Below are positions 17,721-26,297 of a stretch of 64,000 nt of DNA, one piece after another. The notes under the pieces were generated by a model. That model worked only from the letters and a program-made list of their open reading frames with translations. It did no database searches and was not told the DNA's origin. The DNA is from Natrinema sp. HArc-T2 (GTDB taxonomy: Archaea > Halobacteriota > Halobacteria > Halobacteriales > Natrialbaceae), in the NCBI RefSeq assembly GCF_041821085.1, contig NZ_JBGUAZ010000006.1, positions 62,001 to 126,000 of the forward strand, read 5' to 3'. The first letter of the stretch is position 1. Each line of letters opens with the position of its first letter. A program made the position numbers and the translations under genes.

Positions 17721-17883
17721 CGTGCGGTGGTGGGCGCTCGAGTCGCAAAACGGTTTTCCGTCTGTCGGCGTCGTGCCCGGGAGTGGGCTGTCGGTGGCGA
17801 CGAGGGCGTCGTGCCGTCGTGATCGATGGCACATTCGGCCCCGGGCGTCGCCCCGCTGGCTGCCATCGTGTCACGCATGCAGA

Positions 17884-17890
17884 TTTTTAC
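17884..17890 (+). promoter_or_regulatory. TATA-like box of the alpha/beta hydrolase
   Basis: TTTTTAC is centred 27 bases before the ATG at 17914 and fixes that start as leaderless. Confidence 0.5.
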
Positions 17891-17913
17891 CACCGCCCGA
17901 TGTACGGACCCGT

Positions 17914-18633
17914 ATGCGACACCGGATCTTCAACGACGACGGCGACGAGGACCTCGTCTTCGTCATGGGCTGGGGCAACCGTTGGACCCACGAGAACGTC
18001 AGCTGGCTCCTCGGACAGCTGACCGAGGCCGGCTATCGGGTCCATGCATTCGAGCTCCCCACGGATATCGATGACTTCAAAGCCGACTGGCTCGAGCCAG
18101 TCGCCGAGTACGTCCGCGACCTTGAGGGGTACCAGTTGCTCGGTCACAGCGCGGGTGCACTCATCGCCCAGGCCCTCGATGGCGCGGACAACCACGTCTA
18201 CATGAGTCCGTGGTGGGGCTACGGCGACGCGTTCCCGGAGCCGGTGCTCGAGGCGGTTTCGCTGGTACCGACCACGTACCCGTGTCTGCCCGTCGGCGGA
18301 ATGGACCGCGAGGCGCTGGGCGAGCGGGCGACCGACCACCAGCTCGCGACGCTGCCCTCGTGGGTCTCGCCGGCGTTCGTCCGGGAAACCCGTCGCGCAC
18401 AGCAGGACTTGCTGACGATCGACCACGACGCCGTCGTCTTCTGCTCGCTTCGCGATCCCGTCATCAGCCTCCGACCGATCGGCGAGCGCGTCCCCGCCGA
18501 TCACGTCGTCCTCTACGACGGCGGCCACGAGCTGTTCTCCACTGTCGCCCGCGATCGGTACGTTGATCTCGTCCTTGACGCCCTCGAGAACGGGTCTGAC
18601 GCCGTCGAGGAGCGACCGACGGTTCCTGCCTGA
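17914..18633 (+). CDS. Alpha/beta hydrolase
   Basis: A 239-residue hydrolase fold. The oxyanion region is VFVMGWGNRWTHENVSW, the nucleophile elbow is GHSAG at about residue 78, and the likely catalytic His is in YDGGHELFS near the C-terminus, with an acid in FCSLRDPVIS. Domain order and size fit small esterases or thioesterases. The substrate is unknown. The TATA-like box 27 bases upstream supports this start. Confidence 0.82.
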   Translation: MRHRIFNDDGDEDLVFVMGWGNRWTHENVSWLLGQLTEAGYRVHAFELPTDIDDFKADWLEPVAEYVRDLEGYQLLGHSAGALIAQALDGADNHVYMSPWWGYGDAFPEPVLEAVSLVPTTYPCLPVGGMDREALGERATDHQLATLPSWVSPAFVRETRRAQQDLLTIDHDAVVFCSLRDPVISLRPIGERVPADHVVLYDGGHELFSTVARDRYVDLVLDALENGSDAVEERPTVPA

Positions 18634-18730
18634 CGCCGACGGGCGGGGTTCGCAGCCTTCTCGAGCCGACGGTGCCGCTGGAGTCTGGGAGACGAAACGG
18701 ACATACGCGTCCGACGGCAACGCTTTTGCG

Positions 18731-19690
18731 ATGGACTGCAACCGGTGTGACGAGGAGGCGATCATGCATGCCGCCTACTCCGGGGCCCACCTCTGTGCGG
18801 ATCATTTCAGCGAATCGGTCGAAAAGCGGGTTCGCCGCCGCGTGCGCCGAGACGATCTCGTCCCACACGACGCGACGCCCGAGAACCCACAGACCTGGGT
18901 GATCGGCCTCTCCGGGGGCAAAGACAGCGTCGTCCTCACGCAGATTCTCCACGACACCTTTGCTGAGGATCCCCGCATCGAACTCGTCGGGTTGACGATC
19001 CACGAAGGGATCGAAGGCTATCGCGACAAGAGCCTCGAGGCCTGCGTGGACCTCACCGACGACCTCGACATCCGCCACGAAGTCGTCAGCTACGAGGAGG
19101 AGTTCGGCGTCCGGATGGACGACGTCGTCGAGGACGACCCCGAAAACATGGCCGCCTGTGCCTACTGTGGGGTCTTTCGCCGAGACTTGCTCTCGAGATA
19201 CGCCGACGAACTCGAGGCCGACCTCCTGTTGACGGGCCACAATCTGGACGACGAGGCTCAGTCGGCGCTGATGAACTTCCTTGAGGGCGACGTCGAGCAG
19301 ATGGCGAAACACTTCGATGCCAGCCTCGGCCCGCTTTCCGAGCGGGACGAACAGGACGAGTTCGTCCCGCGTGCGAAACCGCTGCGCGACATCCCCGAAA
19401 AGGAAGTCGCGCTCTACGCCCACGTCAACGACCTTCCTGCCCACATTACGGAGTGTCCCCACTCGAGCGAGGCCTACCGCGGCGAGATCCAGCAACTCCT
19501 CTACGGACTCGAGGAGAACCACCCCGGCACACGCCACTCGATTCTCTCGGGATACGAAGAACTGGCCGGCATCCTCTCCAAGGAATTCAGCGGCGACGAT
19601 GGCGCCGACCTCCAGGAGTGTGTCGAGTGTGGCTCGACGACTACTCGCGAGGTTTGTCGGAAGTGTACGCTGCTCGAGTCGCTCGTTTAA
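18731..19690 (+). CDS. ncsA: tRNA 2-thiolation protein NcsA (TtuA/Ncs6 family)
   Basis: A 319-residue ATP pyrophosphatase that thiolates U34 of tRNAs using sulfur delivered by a ubiquitin-like carrier. It has an N-terminal Cys/His zinc site (CNRC and HLCADH), a PP-loop GLSGGKDSVV at about 59-68, the catalytic Cys region MAACAYCGVFRRDLL, GHNLDDEAQ, and a C-terminal zinc site CVECGS with CRKC. In Haloferax the same gene also neighbours ftsZ2, cdrS and cdrL, and it is convergent with ftsZ2 here. Confidence 0.92.
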   Translation: MDCNRCDEEAIMHAAYSGAHLCADHFSESVEKRVRRRVRRDDLVPHDATPENPQTWVIGLSGGKDSVVLTQILHDTFAEDPRIELVGLTIHEGIEGYRDKSLEACVDLTDDLDIRHEVVSYEEEFGVRMDDVVEDDPENMAACAYCGVFRRDLLSRYADELEADLLLTGHNLDDEAQSALMNFLEGDVEQMAKHFDASLGPLSERDEQDEFVPRAKPLRDIPEKEVALYAHVNDLPAHITECPHSSEAYRGEIQQLLYGLEENHPGTRHSILSGYEELAGILSKEFSGDDGADLQECVECGSTTTREVCRKCTLLESLV

Positions 19691-19945
19691 TTCGTCGGAA
19701 CGCCAACACTGGGGCGTGACGCGCTGTCGGACACACCGCCTTTGTCCTCGAGTATTCTACAGACGGTATAACCGAGTCTGGCCTGTATACGTCCGTAAAC
19801 ATGGCTCTCGGCAGGTATCGAAGATGCGTTCATCATCAGTCCGACTGTCGGTGGATCGATACAGCTGATGCTGATACGGGGGGTTTCGGTATCAGGTCGC
19901 GCAAAAAGTGGATCCGATCGGTGAACGGCGGGTCGTCGGAGATCC
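19691..19945. other. Gap between ncsA and the ftsZ2 tandem repeats
   Basis: No convincing gene is seen. It contains AT-rich words (GTATTCTACAGACGGTATAAC near 19750 and CTGTATACGTCCGTAAAC near 19785). A reading frame running through the tandem repeats is discounted because its repeat-derived composition explains it. Confidence 0.5.
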
Positions 19946-20053
19946 GGTGGTGTGTCAGATGCCGCGTGCGGCGGTGGTGTGTCAGATGCCGCGTGCGGCG
20001 GTGGTGTGTCAGATGCCGCGTGCGGCGGTGGTGTGTCAGATGCCGCGTGCGGG
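19946..20053. repeat. Four tandem 27-bp repeats abutting the ftsZ2 stop
   Basis: Units at 19946-19972, 19973-19999, 20000-20026 and 20027-20053 are identical except that the last ends GGG instead of GGC. Each holds the palindrome GCCGC-GT-GCGGC and the word GTGTGTCAGAT. The block ends exactly at the base before the ftsZ2 stop codon, so it forms the 3' untranslated start of that operon. Confidence 0.95.
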
Positions 20054-21241
20054 TTACCGGATCACGTCGACGCCGTTCTGTCGCTCGAGTTCGTTGCGAC
20101 CGCCGTCGCTGTGGGCACCGCGTCCGGTGCCACCGTCCTCGATGTGGTTACTCGCGTCGAAGTCGGTATCGCTGACGCCCTCGATGCTCTGACGGGATTT
20201 GTCGGCCTGTTTCTGGGTCGTCGGACCGAGCACCTGCGCGCTCTGGACGCCGGTCATGATCGCCATGACGCGTACTTTGCCCTTGTAGTTGTCCTGAATG
20301 CGGGCTCCCCAGATGACGTTCGCCGAGGCCTCGAGGCGTTCGGTGATGTTGTCGGCGATGCCTTCGGCCTCTTTGAGCGTGAGGTCGGGGCCGCCGGTGA
20401 TGTGGACGAGTCCGCCCGACGCGCCGCGGTAGTCGACGTCCAGCAGTGGGTGGTTCATTGCGTCCTTGACGACCTCGTCGGTCTTGTTCTTGTCCTGGGT
20501 CTCGCCGACCAGCATGACGGCGACGCCACCCTGGTTCATGATCGTGGACATGTCGGCGTAGTCCAAGTTGATCAGCGAGGGCTGGGTGATCGTCTCCGAG
20601 ATGCCTTTGACGGTTTCGGCGATGATCTGGTCCATCACCGAGAACGCCTTGCCGATCGGCAGGTTCGGGACGTAATCGAGCAACCGGTTGTTGTCGAGGA
20701 CGATGATCGAGTCGGCCTGCTCGCGCAGTTTCTCTAAGCCTTCTTCGGCTTTGACCGTACGGGCACGCTCGACGTTAAACGGAGTCGAGACCATGCCGAC
20801 GACGATCGCACCCTGCTCTTTGGCGATCTCCGAGACGACGGGGGCGGCACCCGTGCCGGTGCCACCACCCATCCCGGCGGTCACGAACACGAGGTCCGCG
20901 TCGCCGAGGACCTCTTTGATCGTGCCTTGGGCCATCTCGGTCGCACGCTCGCCCATCGACGGGTCGCCGCCAGCACCGAGCCCGTTCGTGAGCGACTTGC
21001 CGACGAGGATCTTCGTGTCGGCCTCGATCATCTTGAGGTGCTGTTTGTCCGTGTTGATCGCGACGGTGTCGGCGCCGTCGACGCCGATGTTGTACAGCCG
21101 GTTGATGGTGTTGTTACCCGCACCGCCACAGCCGACGATCACGATTCGGGGGTCCCCGAACTCGTCATCGTCCATCGAGACATCCATCTCTCGGGCCTCC
21201 TCTTCCGCGTTCTCTAAGGCGTCTTGGACGATATCCTGCAT
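20054..21241 (-). CDS. ftsZ2: Cell division GTPase FtsZ2
   Basis: A 395-residue tubulin homologue acting in mid-cell constriction in haloarchaea. GTP-binding elements are [16 protein letters not shown], the tubulin signature [12 protein letters not shown], and the T7-loop region [12 protein letters not shown]. The N-terminus [10 protein letters not shown] and the C-terminal [10 protein letters not shown] after an acidic linker (about 345-383) mark the FtsZ2 rather than the FtsZ1 paralogue. It starts two bases after the cdrS stop, hence one operon. Four 27-bp repeats follow the stop. Confidence 0.95.
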   Translation of the reverse strand: MQDIVQDALENAEEEAREMDVSMDDDEFGDPRIVIVGCGGAGNNTINRLYNIGVDGADTVAINTDKQHLKMIEADTKILVGKSLTNGLGAGGDPSMGERATEMAQGTIKEVLGDADLVFVTAGMGGGTGTGAAPVVSEIAKEQGAIVVGMVSTPFNVERARTVKAEEGLEKLREQADSIIVLDNNRLLDYVPNLPIGKAFSVMDQIIAETVKGISETITQPSLINLDYADMSTIMNQGGVAVMLVGETQDKNKTDEVVKDAMNHPLLDVDYRGASGGLVHITGGPDLTLKEAEGIADNITERLEASANVIWGARIQDNYKGKVRVMAIMTGVQSAQVLGPTTQKQADKSRQSIEGVSDTDFDASNHIEDGGTGRGAHSDGGRNELERQNGVDVIR

Positions 21242-21243
21242 CG

Positions 21244-21423
21244 TTACACCTTCGCCCAGTTGCGTTTGCCGGACTGCTCGGTGGGGCCGTCGGCCTGTTC
21301 GTTGATCATCTCACGGACTGCCGACCGGATCGCCTCGCTCCGGTTCGGGAACTCGCCCGAGTCGACCAGTTGCTCTACTTCCTCGATCTGCTGCTTTGGG
21401 ATTCGCAGTGTCACACGCTCCAT
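21244..21423 (-). CDS. cdrS: CdrS, short ribbon-helix-helix regulator of ftsZ2
   Basis: A 59-residue protein. The ribbon strand [19 protein letters not shown] and the helices [19 protein letters not shown] form a complete RHH domain, with a short basic tail SGKRNWAKV. CdrS is known in Halobacterium and Haloferax to regulate ftsZ2 and cell division. The gene overlaps no other and is followed after two bases by ftsZ2. It is easily missed because of its length. The preceding region holds repeated GTAAGAC half-sites, its likely target or that of CdrL. Confidence 0.92.
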   Translation of the reverse strand: MERVTLRIPKQQIEEVEQLVDSGEFPNRSEAIRSAVREMINEQADGPTEQSGKRNWAKV

Positions 21424-21442
21424 GGTTGTATTCCCCGTTGGG

Positions 21443-21614
21443 GTAAGACGGTCCCGCGCCCCTGTCAGACGCAGTGTGTCTTACATCCAAACCGACCGCA
21501 AGCGGGCGGTTTTCCGTCCTGTCGACGGCTGTAAGACAATCCGTCTTACGCAAATAAGTCGATGATTGTCTTGGACAATAAAGTTTTCGCCGAGATTTAT
21601 TTTCTGTGTCTTAC
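21443..21614. promoter_or_regulatory. Operator-like array before cdrS-ftsZ2
   Basis: The 196-bp gap between cdrL and cdrS holds five GTAAGAC/GTCTTAC half-sites: 21443-21449, 21478-21484, 21531-21537, 21543-21549 and 21608-21614. The third and fourth form the palindrome GTAAGAC-AATCC-GTCTTAC. A separate palindrome ATTGTC-TTG-GACAAT lies at 21565-21579. The candidate minus-strand TATA, CTTATTTGCG, is at 21549-21558, which places the main palindrome between TATA and transcript start. RHH dimers bind short inverted sites like these. Confidence 0.75.
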
Positions 21615-21619
21615 ACCGG

Positions 21620-22240
21620 TCAGTACTGCGTACTGTCCGACTCGAGAACGTCCGCCGCGGGCGTCCGACGACCGCAGCTGGGACAGAACGACCAGTCGGA
21701 CCGGATCTCGTCGCCACACTCACAGAACAATCGTCGCGACGCCTTTTCGCCGCAGTTGGGACAGTAGACGTGGTCGCCCTCAAGGTGGTCGCCACACTGG
21801 TTGCACTGCACACCGTCGTCACGTGGCTGGGACGCTGTCCGTTCGTGTGACTGATCTGGTCGCTGGTCGTCACCCGCTGTCTCACGGGTCCGGTCGACAT
21901 CGACCGCACTCAGTTCGTCCGACGCGTCTGTCGGACTGTCGAGCGAGATCGAGATGGTGACGTCCTGTGGTGATGGCGAATCGCGCGCTCGCGTGCTCGC
22001 GCGATCGAGTCCTAACTCCCGTAATCGCGTATCGAGTCGGTCGTCGACGCGATCACGCACGAGGTCGTCGATCGCACCCGCGTGCTCCCGTTCCGCATCG
22101 GAGCGTGTGTCACTCCCCCGAGTCACCTCGTCCTCGAGATATGCGCGAAGTGCCTCCCGCATGGCTTCGCTCTTGGACGCCTCGAGGGCCTCGAGTTGCG
22201 CGACGAGGTCGTCGTCGGCACGGAACGTGATCTTACTCAT
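21620..22240 (-). CDS. cdrL: CdrL-like regulator: RHH domain plus double zinc ribbon
   Basis: A 206-residue protein. The N-terminal ribbon-helix-helix spans about 1-45 (KITFRADDDLVAQLEALE, then SKSEAMREALRAYL). An acidic, low-complexity linker follows (about 50-135). The C-terminus has two zinc ribbons: CNQCGDHL with CPNCG, and CECGDE with CPSCG. The order cdrL-cdrS-ftsZ2 matches the known haloarchaeal cell-division locus, where CdrL controls cdrS-ftsZ2. TATATC on the opposite strand at about 22272 is its likely promoter element. Confidence 0.88.
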   Translation of the reverse strand: MSKITFRADDDLVAQLEALEASKSEAMREALRAYLEDEVTRGSDTRSDAEREHAGAIDDLVRDRVDDRLDTRLRELGLDRASTRARDSPSPQDVTISISLDSPTDASDELSAVDVDRTRETAGDDQRPDQSHERTASQPRDDGVQCNQCGDHLEGDHVYCPNCGEKASRRLFCECGDEIRSDWSFCPSCGRRTPAADVLESDSTQY

Positions 22241-22372
22241 CGGCGAATTACGTTGGTGTTGTCACGCCACCTATATCAATCATGCTGCTGTTTGCCATTT
22301 CCAACACGTTCTCGCCGCTTCGAATAATAACCCTTATGTGCACTACGGCGGCTACGTTTGAGTGCGAAGTGC

Positions 22373-22446
22373 CCGCCCTTAGCTCAGACTGGTAGAGCAG
22401 TCGACTGTAGATCGACTTGTCCCCCGTTCAAATCGGGGAGGGCGGA
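22373..22446 (+). tRNA. tRNA-Tyr (GUA)
   Basis: The 74-nt cloverleaf has acceptor CCGCCCT paired with AGGGCGG and discriminator A. The D arm carries AGCTCAGACTGGTAGAGC, the anticodon loop is CTGTAGA (anticodon GTA), and the T arm CCCCG-TTCAAAT-CGGGG is perfect. There is no intron and no encoded CCA. CCCTTATGTG about 40 bases upstream is a candidate TATA box. Confidence 0.95.
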
Positions 22447-22770
22447 CTTCCTTTCTCGTCGAAGTACAGCAGACACCGAATAGCCCGCCGTCTTGCGATT
22501 TTACCCCGCTCGAGACGACCGCAAATTCTGATTGGAACAAGGATCTTGTTGGGGGTCCGCGCCCTCTGGCGAATTCCATAGCAGAGACGTGGCACGTGAG
22601 TCGTCACTCTCCGGGCTGCCGTGGCCGTATGATACGGGTGACATCGTCTGACAGACACCTCCGTCGCATGTGAGCTGATTCCGTGGTCCATCACTGGCCG
22701 TCGTCCAATTGTGTTAATTTTATGTAGTATGATAGCTTTATATCGACGCTTAGCGTGTGGTCCTGCGCTC
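22447..22770. other. Gap between tRNA-Tyr and the HMA protein gene
   Basis: No gene is convincing. The right end is AT-rich (GTGTTAATTTTATG, then CTTTATATCG). TTTATAT at 22737-22743 lies 31 bases before the HMA ATG and is its likely TATA box. Confidence 0.5.
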
Positions 22771-22983
22771 ATGGCAACAGCAAAAGCCCACCAGATACAG
22801 GTCTCTGACATGATGTGCAACGGCTGCGAAGACACGATACAGCACGAGCTGCGCCACGCCGACGGTGTCAAACGAGTCAGCGCAAACCACATTGAGGGAA
22901 CAGTCGAAATCGAGGGCGACGACCATCTCGATCTCGAGAACCTGGCCGACACGATCAACGACCTCGGGTTCACCGCTACATAA
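22771..22983 (+). CDS. Heavy-metal-associated (HMA) domain protein
   Basis: A 70-residue ferredoxin-like metallochaperone. The metal site MMCNGC (MxCxxC, about residues 14-19) follows the first strand HQIQVSDM, and the body VKRVSANHIEGTVEIEGDD, then LADTINDLGFTA completes the fold. It probably carries Cu(I) or another soft metal. No copper ATPase or regulator is adjacent, so its partner is elsewhere. Confidence 0.88.
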   Translation: MATAKAHQIQVSDMMCNGCEDTIQHELRHADGVKRVSANHIEGTVEIEGDDHLDLENLADTINDLGFTAT

Positions 22984-23073
22984 TCGGCTCGAGGTCGCTC
23001 TCGTCTTTTCGGTCGTTGATGGGAGCACCGGAGCGTCACCGACACCGATGCTGTATGACTAGCTGAGAGTGAC

Positions 23074-23844
23074 TCAGAGTGCGAAGATACGATCCATCTC
23101 CGCGTCGGTCAGCTCGAAATCGAAGACGTCGATGTTTTCGCGGAGGTGCTCGCGGGACGAGGCTTTCGGAATCGTCGACACCTGCTCCTGCTGGAGCAGC
23201 CAGCGGAGCGCGACCTGTGCTGCCGTCTTGTCGTATGTCGCGCCGATCTCGGCCAGCGTCTCGTCGGTCGCGATTTGCCCCTCAGCCAGCGGGCTGTAGG
23301 CGGTCAGCATGATCTCGTTGTCCCGGCAGAACTCGAGCAGGGCCGACTGATCACGGTAGGGATGGTACAGTACTTGATTCGTCAGGATCGGCGTCTCGGA
23401 GGCGGCCACCGCCGCTTGCAAGTGCGCGATCGAGAAGTTACTCACGCCGATATGCCGAACCGAACCTTCGTCCTGCAGTCGGTTCATGACCGCGATCGTC
23501 TCGTCGATGGGGACGTCCGGGTTCGGCGCGTGAATCAACAGCAGGTCCACGTACTCCGTCCCGAGACGCTCGAGCGATCGCTGGAACGACGCGAGTGCGT
23601 CGTCGCGTCGCAGGTTCTCTCGGAGGAGTTTCGTCGTCACGAAGACGTCGTCCCGATCGACGCTCGAGTCGGCGATTGCTGTCCCGATCGCGTCTTCGTT
23701 GTCATACATCTGGGCGGTATCGACATGTCGATAGCCGAACTCGAGTGCGGTCGTTACGGCCTCGGTACACTGCGTTCCCGTCATCGGCCAGGTGCCGAGG
23801 CCGAGTGCTGGAACGTTGACACCGTGGAGCGACACGGATTCCAT
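23074..23844 (-). CDS. Aldo/keto reductase
   Basis: A 256-residue TIM-barrel NAD(P)H oxidoreductase. The tetrad is complete: Asp in YRHVDTAQ, Tyr in QMYDNE, Lys in VFVTTKLL and His in LLLIHAPNP. The cofactor-binding end IPKASSREHLREN is also typical. It reduces aldehydes or ketones; the natural substrate is unknown (2,5-diketogluconate reductase-like group). The minus-strand TTTTTGTAAC at 23866-23876 is about 27 bases upstream of the start. Confidence 0.9.
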   Translation of the reverse strand: MESVSLHGVNVPALGLGTWPMTGTQCTEAVTTALEFGYRHVDTAQMYDNEDAIGTAIADSSVDRDDVFVTTKLLRENLRRDDALASFQRSLERLGTEYVDLLLIHAPNPDVPIDETIAVMNRLQDEGSVRHIGVSNFSIAHLQAAVAASETPILTNQVLYHPYRDQSALLEFCRDNEIMLTAYSPLAEGQIATDETLAEIGATYDKTAAQVALRWLLQQEQVSTIPKASSREHLRENIDVFDFELTDAEMDRIFAL

Positions 23845-24277
23845 ACCAGAACTAGCACAGTGTCGTTACAAAAAGCTGCAGTGGGCAGTGATTGGAGGCG
23901 GCGATCGCAGTCCCGGGCCGTCTGGCGCTGGTCGGGTCTCTCACGGAGGGTGTGGGAGTGCGGTGAACGTCCTCGGCCTGCTCCGAACACATGGCTCGAG
24001 CGCGTTTCGGGCACGCGAATCGGTCACGATTTCGTGACCTGCTCTCGCACTAACCTGTACGTGGCCGTTTCAGTCGCCGACGAGTCGACAAGCCGTCCCT
24101 ACTGCTTGCTAGTCTCTCGAGTCCGTGAGTTCCACACGACCGACCTGACAGCCGTTGAATCCCGCCTGTTGTGTCAGCCTATCCGTCCCCAGTCGCACGT
24201 AACAGCCGTCTTGTGTGGGTAAACCGGGTCGAAACAATGAGTCGGTGTGCCGTCGCCTGTCGTGAGACCCCGTGAAG
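23845..24277. other. Divergent intergenic region, 430 bp
   Basis: It holds the aldo/keto reductase promoter at its left end. The rest has moderate G+C and no credible gene, hairpin or repeat. Translations in all frames look non-coding. Confidence 0.45.
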
Positions 24278-25036
24278 ATGTTCAACCGATCAGCACAGGA
24301 TTCGCACTCGTCGGCGACCGAGGCGGACGCTCGTGACTCGACGACGGCGGTTCGTCTCGAGGCTGTCACCCACCAGTACGGATCGAGTGGTGGTCGGCTC
24401 CGCTCGAGCGACGAGCGAACGGTGACTGCGCTCCGTGACGTGTCGTTCGACGTGCCGATGGGCGCTATCGTCGGACTCGAGGGGCCAAGCGGGAGCGGAA
24501 AGTCGACGATCTTGCACGCGGTCGCGGGGCTGCTGGTGCCGACGGAGGGTCGCGTGCTGTTGTGCGGGACCGACCTCACGACACTGTCCGACGCGGCGCG
24601 GACCCGGATGCGGCGGCGTCACATCGGCATCGTCTTCCAGCGGTTTCACCTTCTGCCGTCGCTGTCTGCTCGCGCGAACGTCGCGTTACCGCTCGTGCAG
24701 GCCGGCATCTCGCGTTCCGACCGGCGAGCACGTGCGACGGCGCTGCTCGAGGCGGTCGGACTGGGGGATCGCGGCACACACTTACCCGGCGAATTAAGCG
24801 GCGGTGAGCGCCAGCGCGTCGCGATCGCCCGGGCGCTGTCGACGGATCCGGACGTGATCGTCGCCGACGAGCCGACGGGCGAACTCGACACGGCAACTGG
24901 GACGGACGTCCTCGAGTTGCTCACCGACATCGGCCGCGATCGGGCGGTGCTGGTCGCGTCACACGACGCGGCCACGCTGTCGGTCACAGATCGCGTCATC
25001 ACGCTTTGTGACGGTCGGGTGGACGATGTCCGATGA
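24278..25036 (+). CDS. MacB/LolD-like ABC transporter ATPase
   Basis: A 252-residue ATPase with Walker A GPSGSGKSTILHAV, Q-loop FQRFHLLPSLSA, signature LSGGERQRVAIARAL, Walker B VIVADEPTGELD and switch ASHDAATL. This is the LolD/MacB/FtsE class that works with FtsX-type permeases. It overlaps the next gene by 11 bases. The N-terminal 20 residues are polar and variable; a GTG two codons upstream is an equal start choice. Confidence 0.9.
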   Translation: MFNRSAQDSHSSATEADARDSTTAVRLEAVTHQYGSSGGRLRSSDERTVTALRDVSFDVPMGAIVGLEGPSGSGKSTILHAVAGLLVPTEGRVLLCGTDLTTLSDAARTRMRRRHIGIVFQRFHLLPSLSARANVALPLVQAGISRSDRRARATALLEAVGLGDRGTHLPGELSGGERQRVAIARALSTDPDVIVADEPTGELDTATGTDVLELLTDIGRDRAVLVASHDAATLSVTDRVITLCDGRVDDVR

Positions 25037-26297
25037 GTCAGACGACCCGTCCGACGACCTCGAGACGCGGCGACGCAGGCGGTGGACTGGGCTGGTCTCC
25101 CTGACGGTCTCGCGGTGGTGGCAGCGAGCGACGGGGACGACGGCGGGCCGGATCGTCTCGACTGTCGCCGCCGTCGCGCTGACGATTGCGTTCTTGCTGG
25201 TGGTGACAGGGATCGCGCTTGCGCTGGCCGACGGCGGCGTCACGACCACCGACGACGCGACCGTCCGTATTCTACCGGACGAACAGCAGACGTTGTCGTC
25301 CGTCGACGGGGTCGAGGGACCGCGCCTCGGGGCGACCAACGAGCGGGCCAGACAGCTTCGCGCACACGACGGCGTCGCACACGCCTCGCCGGTACTGATC
25401 GAAACGGGCCGTCTCGAGGCAGGTGGCGACCCACAGACCGTCCAACTCATCGGCGTCGTTCCGGATGGCACGTCGCGGACCGTTGCGGGGCTTCCGCTGG
25501 ACCGCCTCGAGGAAGGGGATCCACACTACGCGAACGGCTCGTATGACGGCCCACGAGCGGGCGAGATCGTGCTCTCGCGCACCGCTGCAGACCGGCTCGG
25601 TGCGTCCGCTGGTGACGAGGTGACTGTCTCCATGGGACCGATTCGGTCGAGCGACCTCTCGGTGACGGTGACGGCGGTCGCGGATACTGACGGCGGCGAG
25701 GACGGCGCACCGGTCGCGCTCGTCCACGCGAGCGAACTCCAGTCGCTGTCCGGAGCCGCCGACGGGGAACTCGCCGATCGGGTGGTGGTCTGGGGTGACG
25801 CCGAGATCGCGCAGTCGGCTGCCGCCGATGCCTATCCAAAGGCGTCGGTCACGGTCTCTGGTACGACCGATCCCACCGCGCTGTTCGAGGACGGGCTGGC
25901 GTTTGCGACCAGCGCGATCGCGCTGATCGTCGGCGTGACGATCTGTGCGTCGTTCGTCGCGACGACGATGGGGATGACTGTCGACGAGGATCGACGGACG
26001 CTCGCCGTCCTCGAGTCGATCGGCGTCCCCACGCGGGGCCGTCTCGCCGTGATCGCGATTTCGACGGGAATTACGACGCTCGTCGGATCGGTCGTGGGTG
26101 TCGGGCTCGGCGCGGCAGGAATCGCCGGTGTCAACGCGGTCGCGGGCGCGACCGTCGCGCCGGGCGCGGTCGCACAGTTCCATCCGCTGTTCGTGCCCTA
26201 CGGGATCGCCGTCGCCGTGCTGTCGGGGCTCGTCGCCGTTCCCTATCCCCTGGCAGTGGCCGCGCGAACGTCCGTCCTGTCGGAGGTGGGCCGATGA
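25026..26297 (+). CDS. FtsX-type ABC permease, first of a pair
   Basis: A 423-residue protein with the MacB/FtsX plan: a cytoplasmic start rich in Arg, one membrane helix (about 42-66), a large external domain (about 70-285), and three C-terminal helices (about 290-315, 340-370, 385-410). DRRTLAVLESIGVPTRGRL is the coupling segment after the second helix. It overlaps the ATPase upstream and the second permease downstream. It is probably one half of a mechanotransmission or lipoprotein/peptide export complex; the substrate is unknown. Confidence 0.85.
   Translation: MSDESDDPSDDLETRRRRRWTGLVSLTVSRWWQRATGTTAGRIVSTVAAVALTIAFLLVVTGIALALADGGVTTTDDATVRILPDEQQTLSSVDGVEGPRLGATNERARQLRAHDGVAHASPVLIETGRLEAGGDPQTVQLIGVVPDGTSRTVAGLPLDRLEEGDPHYANGSYDGPRAGEIVLSRTAADRLGASAGDEVTVSMGPIRSSDLSVTVTAVADTDGGEDGAPVALVHASELQSLSGAADGELADRVVVWGDAEIAQSAAADAYPKASVTVSGTTDPTALFEDGLAFATSAIALIVGVTICASFVATTMGMTVDEDRRTLAVLESIGVPTRGRLAVIAISTGITTLVGSVVGVGLGAAGIAGVNAVAGATVAPGAVAQFHPLFVPYGIAVAVLSGLVAVPYPLAVAARTSVLSEVGR

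Noticed and set aside
19946-20053. Tandem repeats as a CRISPR array
   Set aside because: The units are contiguous with no spacers, and no cas genes are near.
19801-20737. Open frames running through the 27-bp repeats on the plus strand
   Set aside because: They arise because the repeat length is a multiple of three and ftsZ2 is read on the other strand. The peptides are cysteine-rich repeats with no family.
22447-22480. ACAGCAGACACCG after tRNA-Tyr as a sixth palindrome copy
   Set aside because: Only one arm is similar. No partner arm or inner stem is present.
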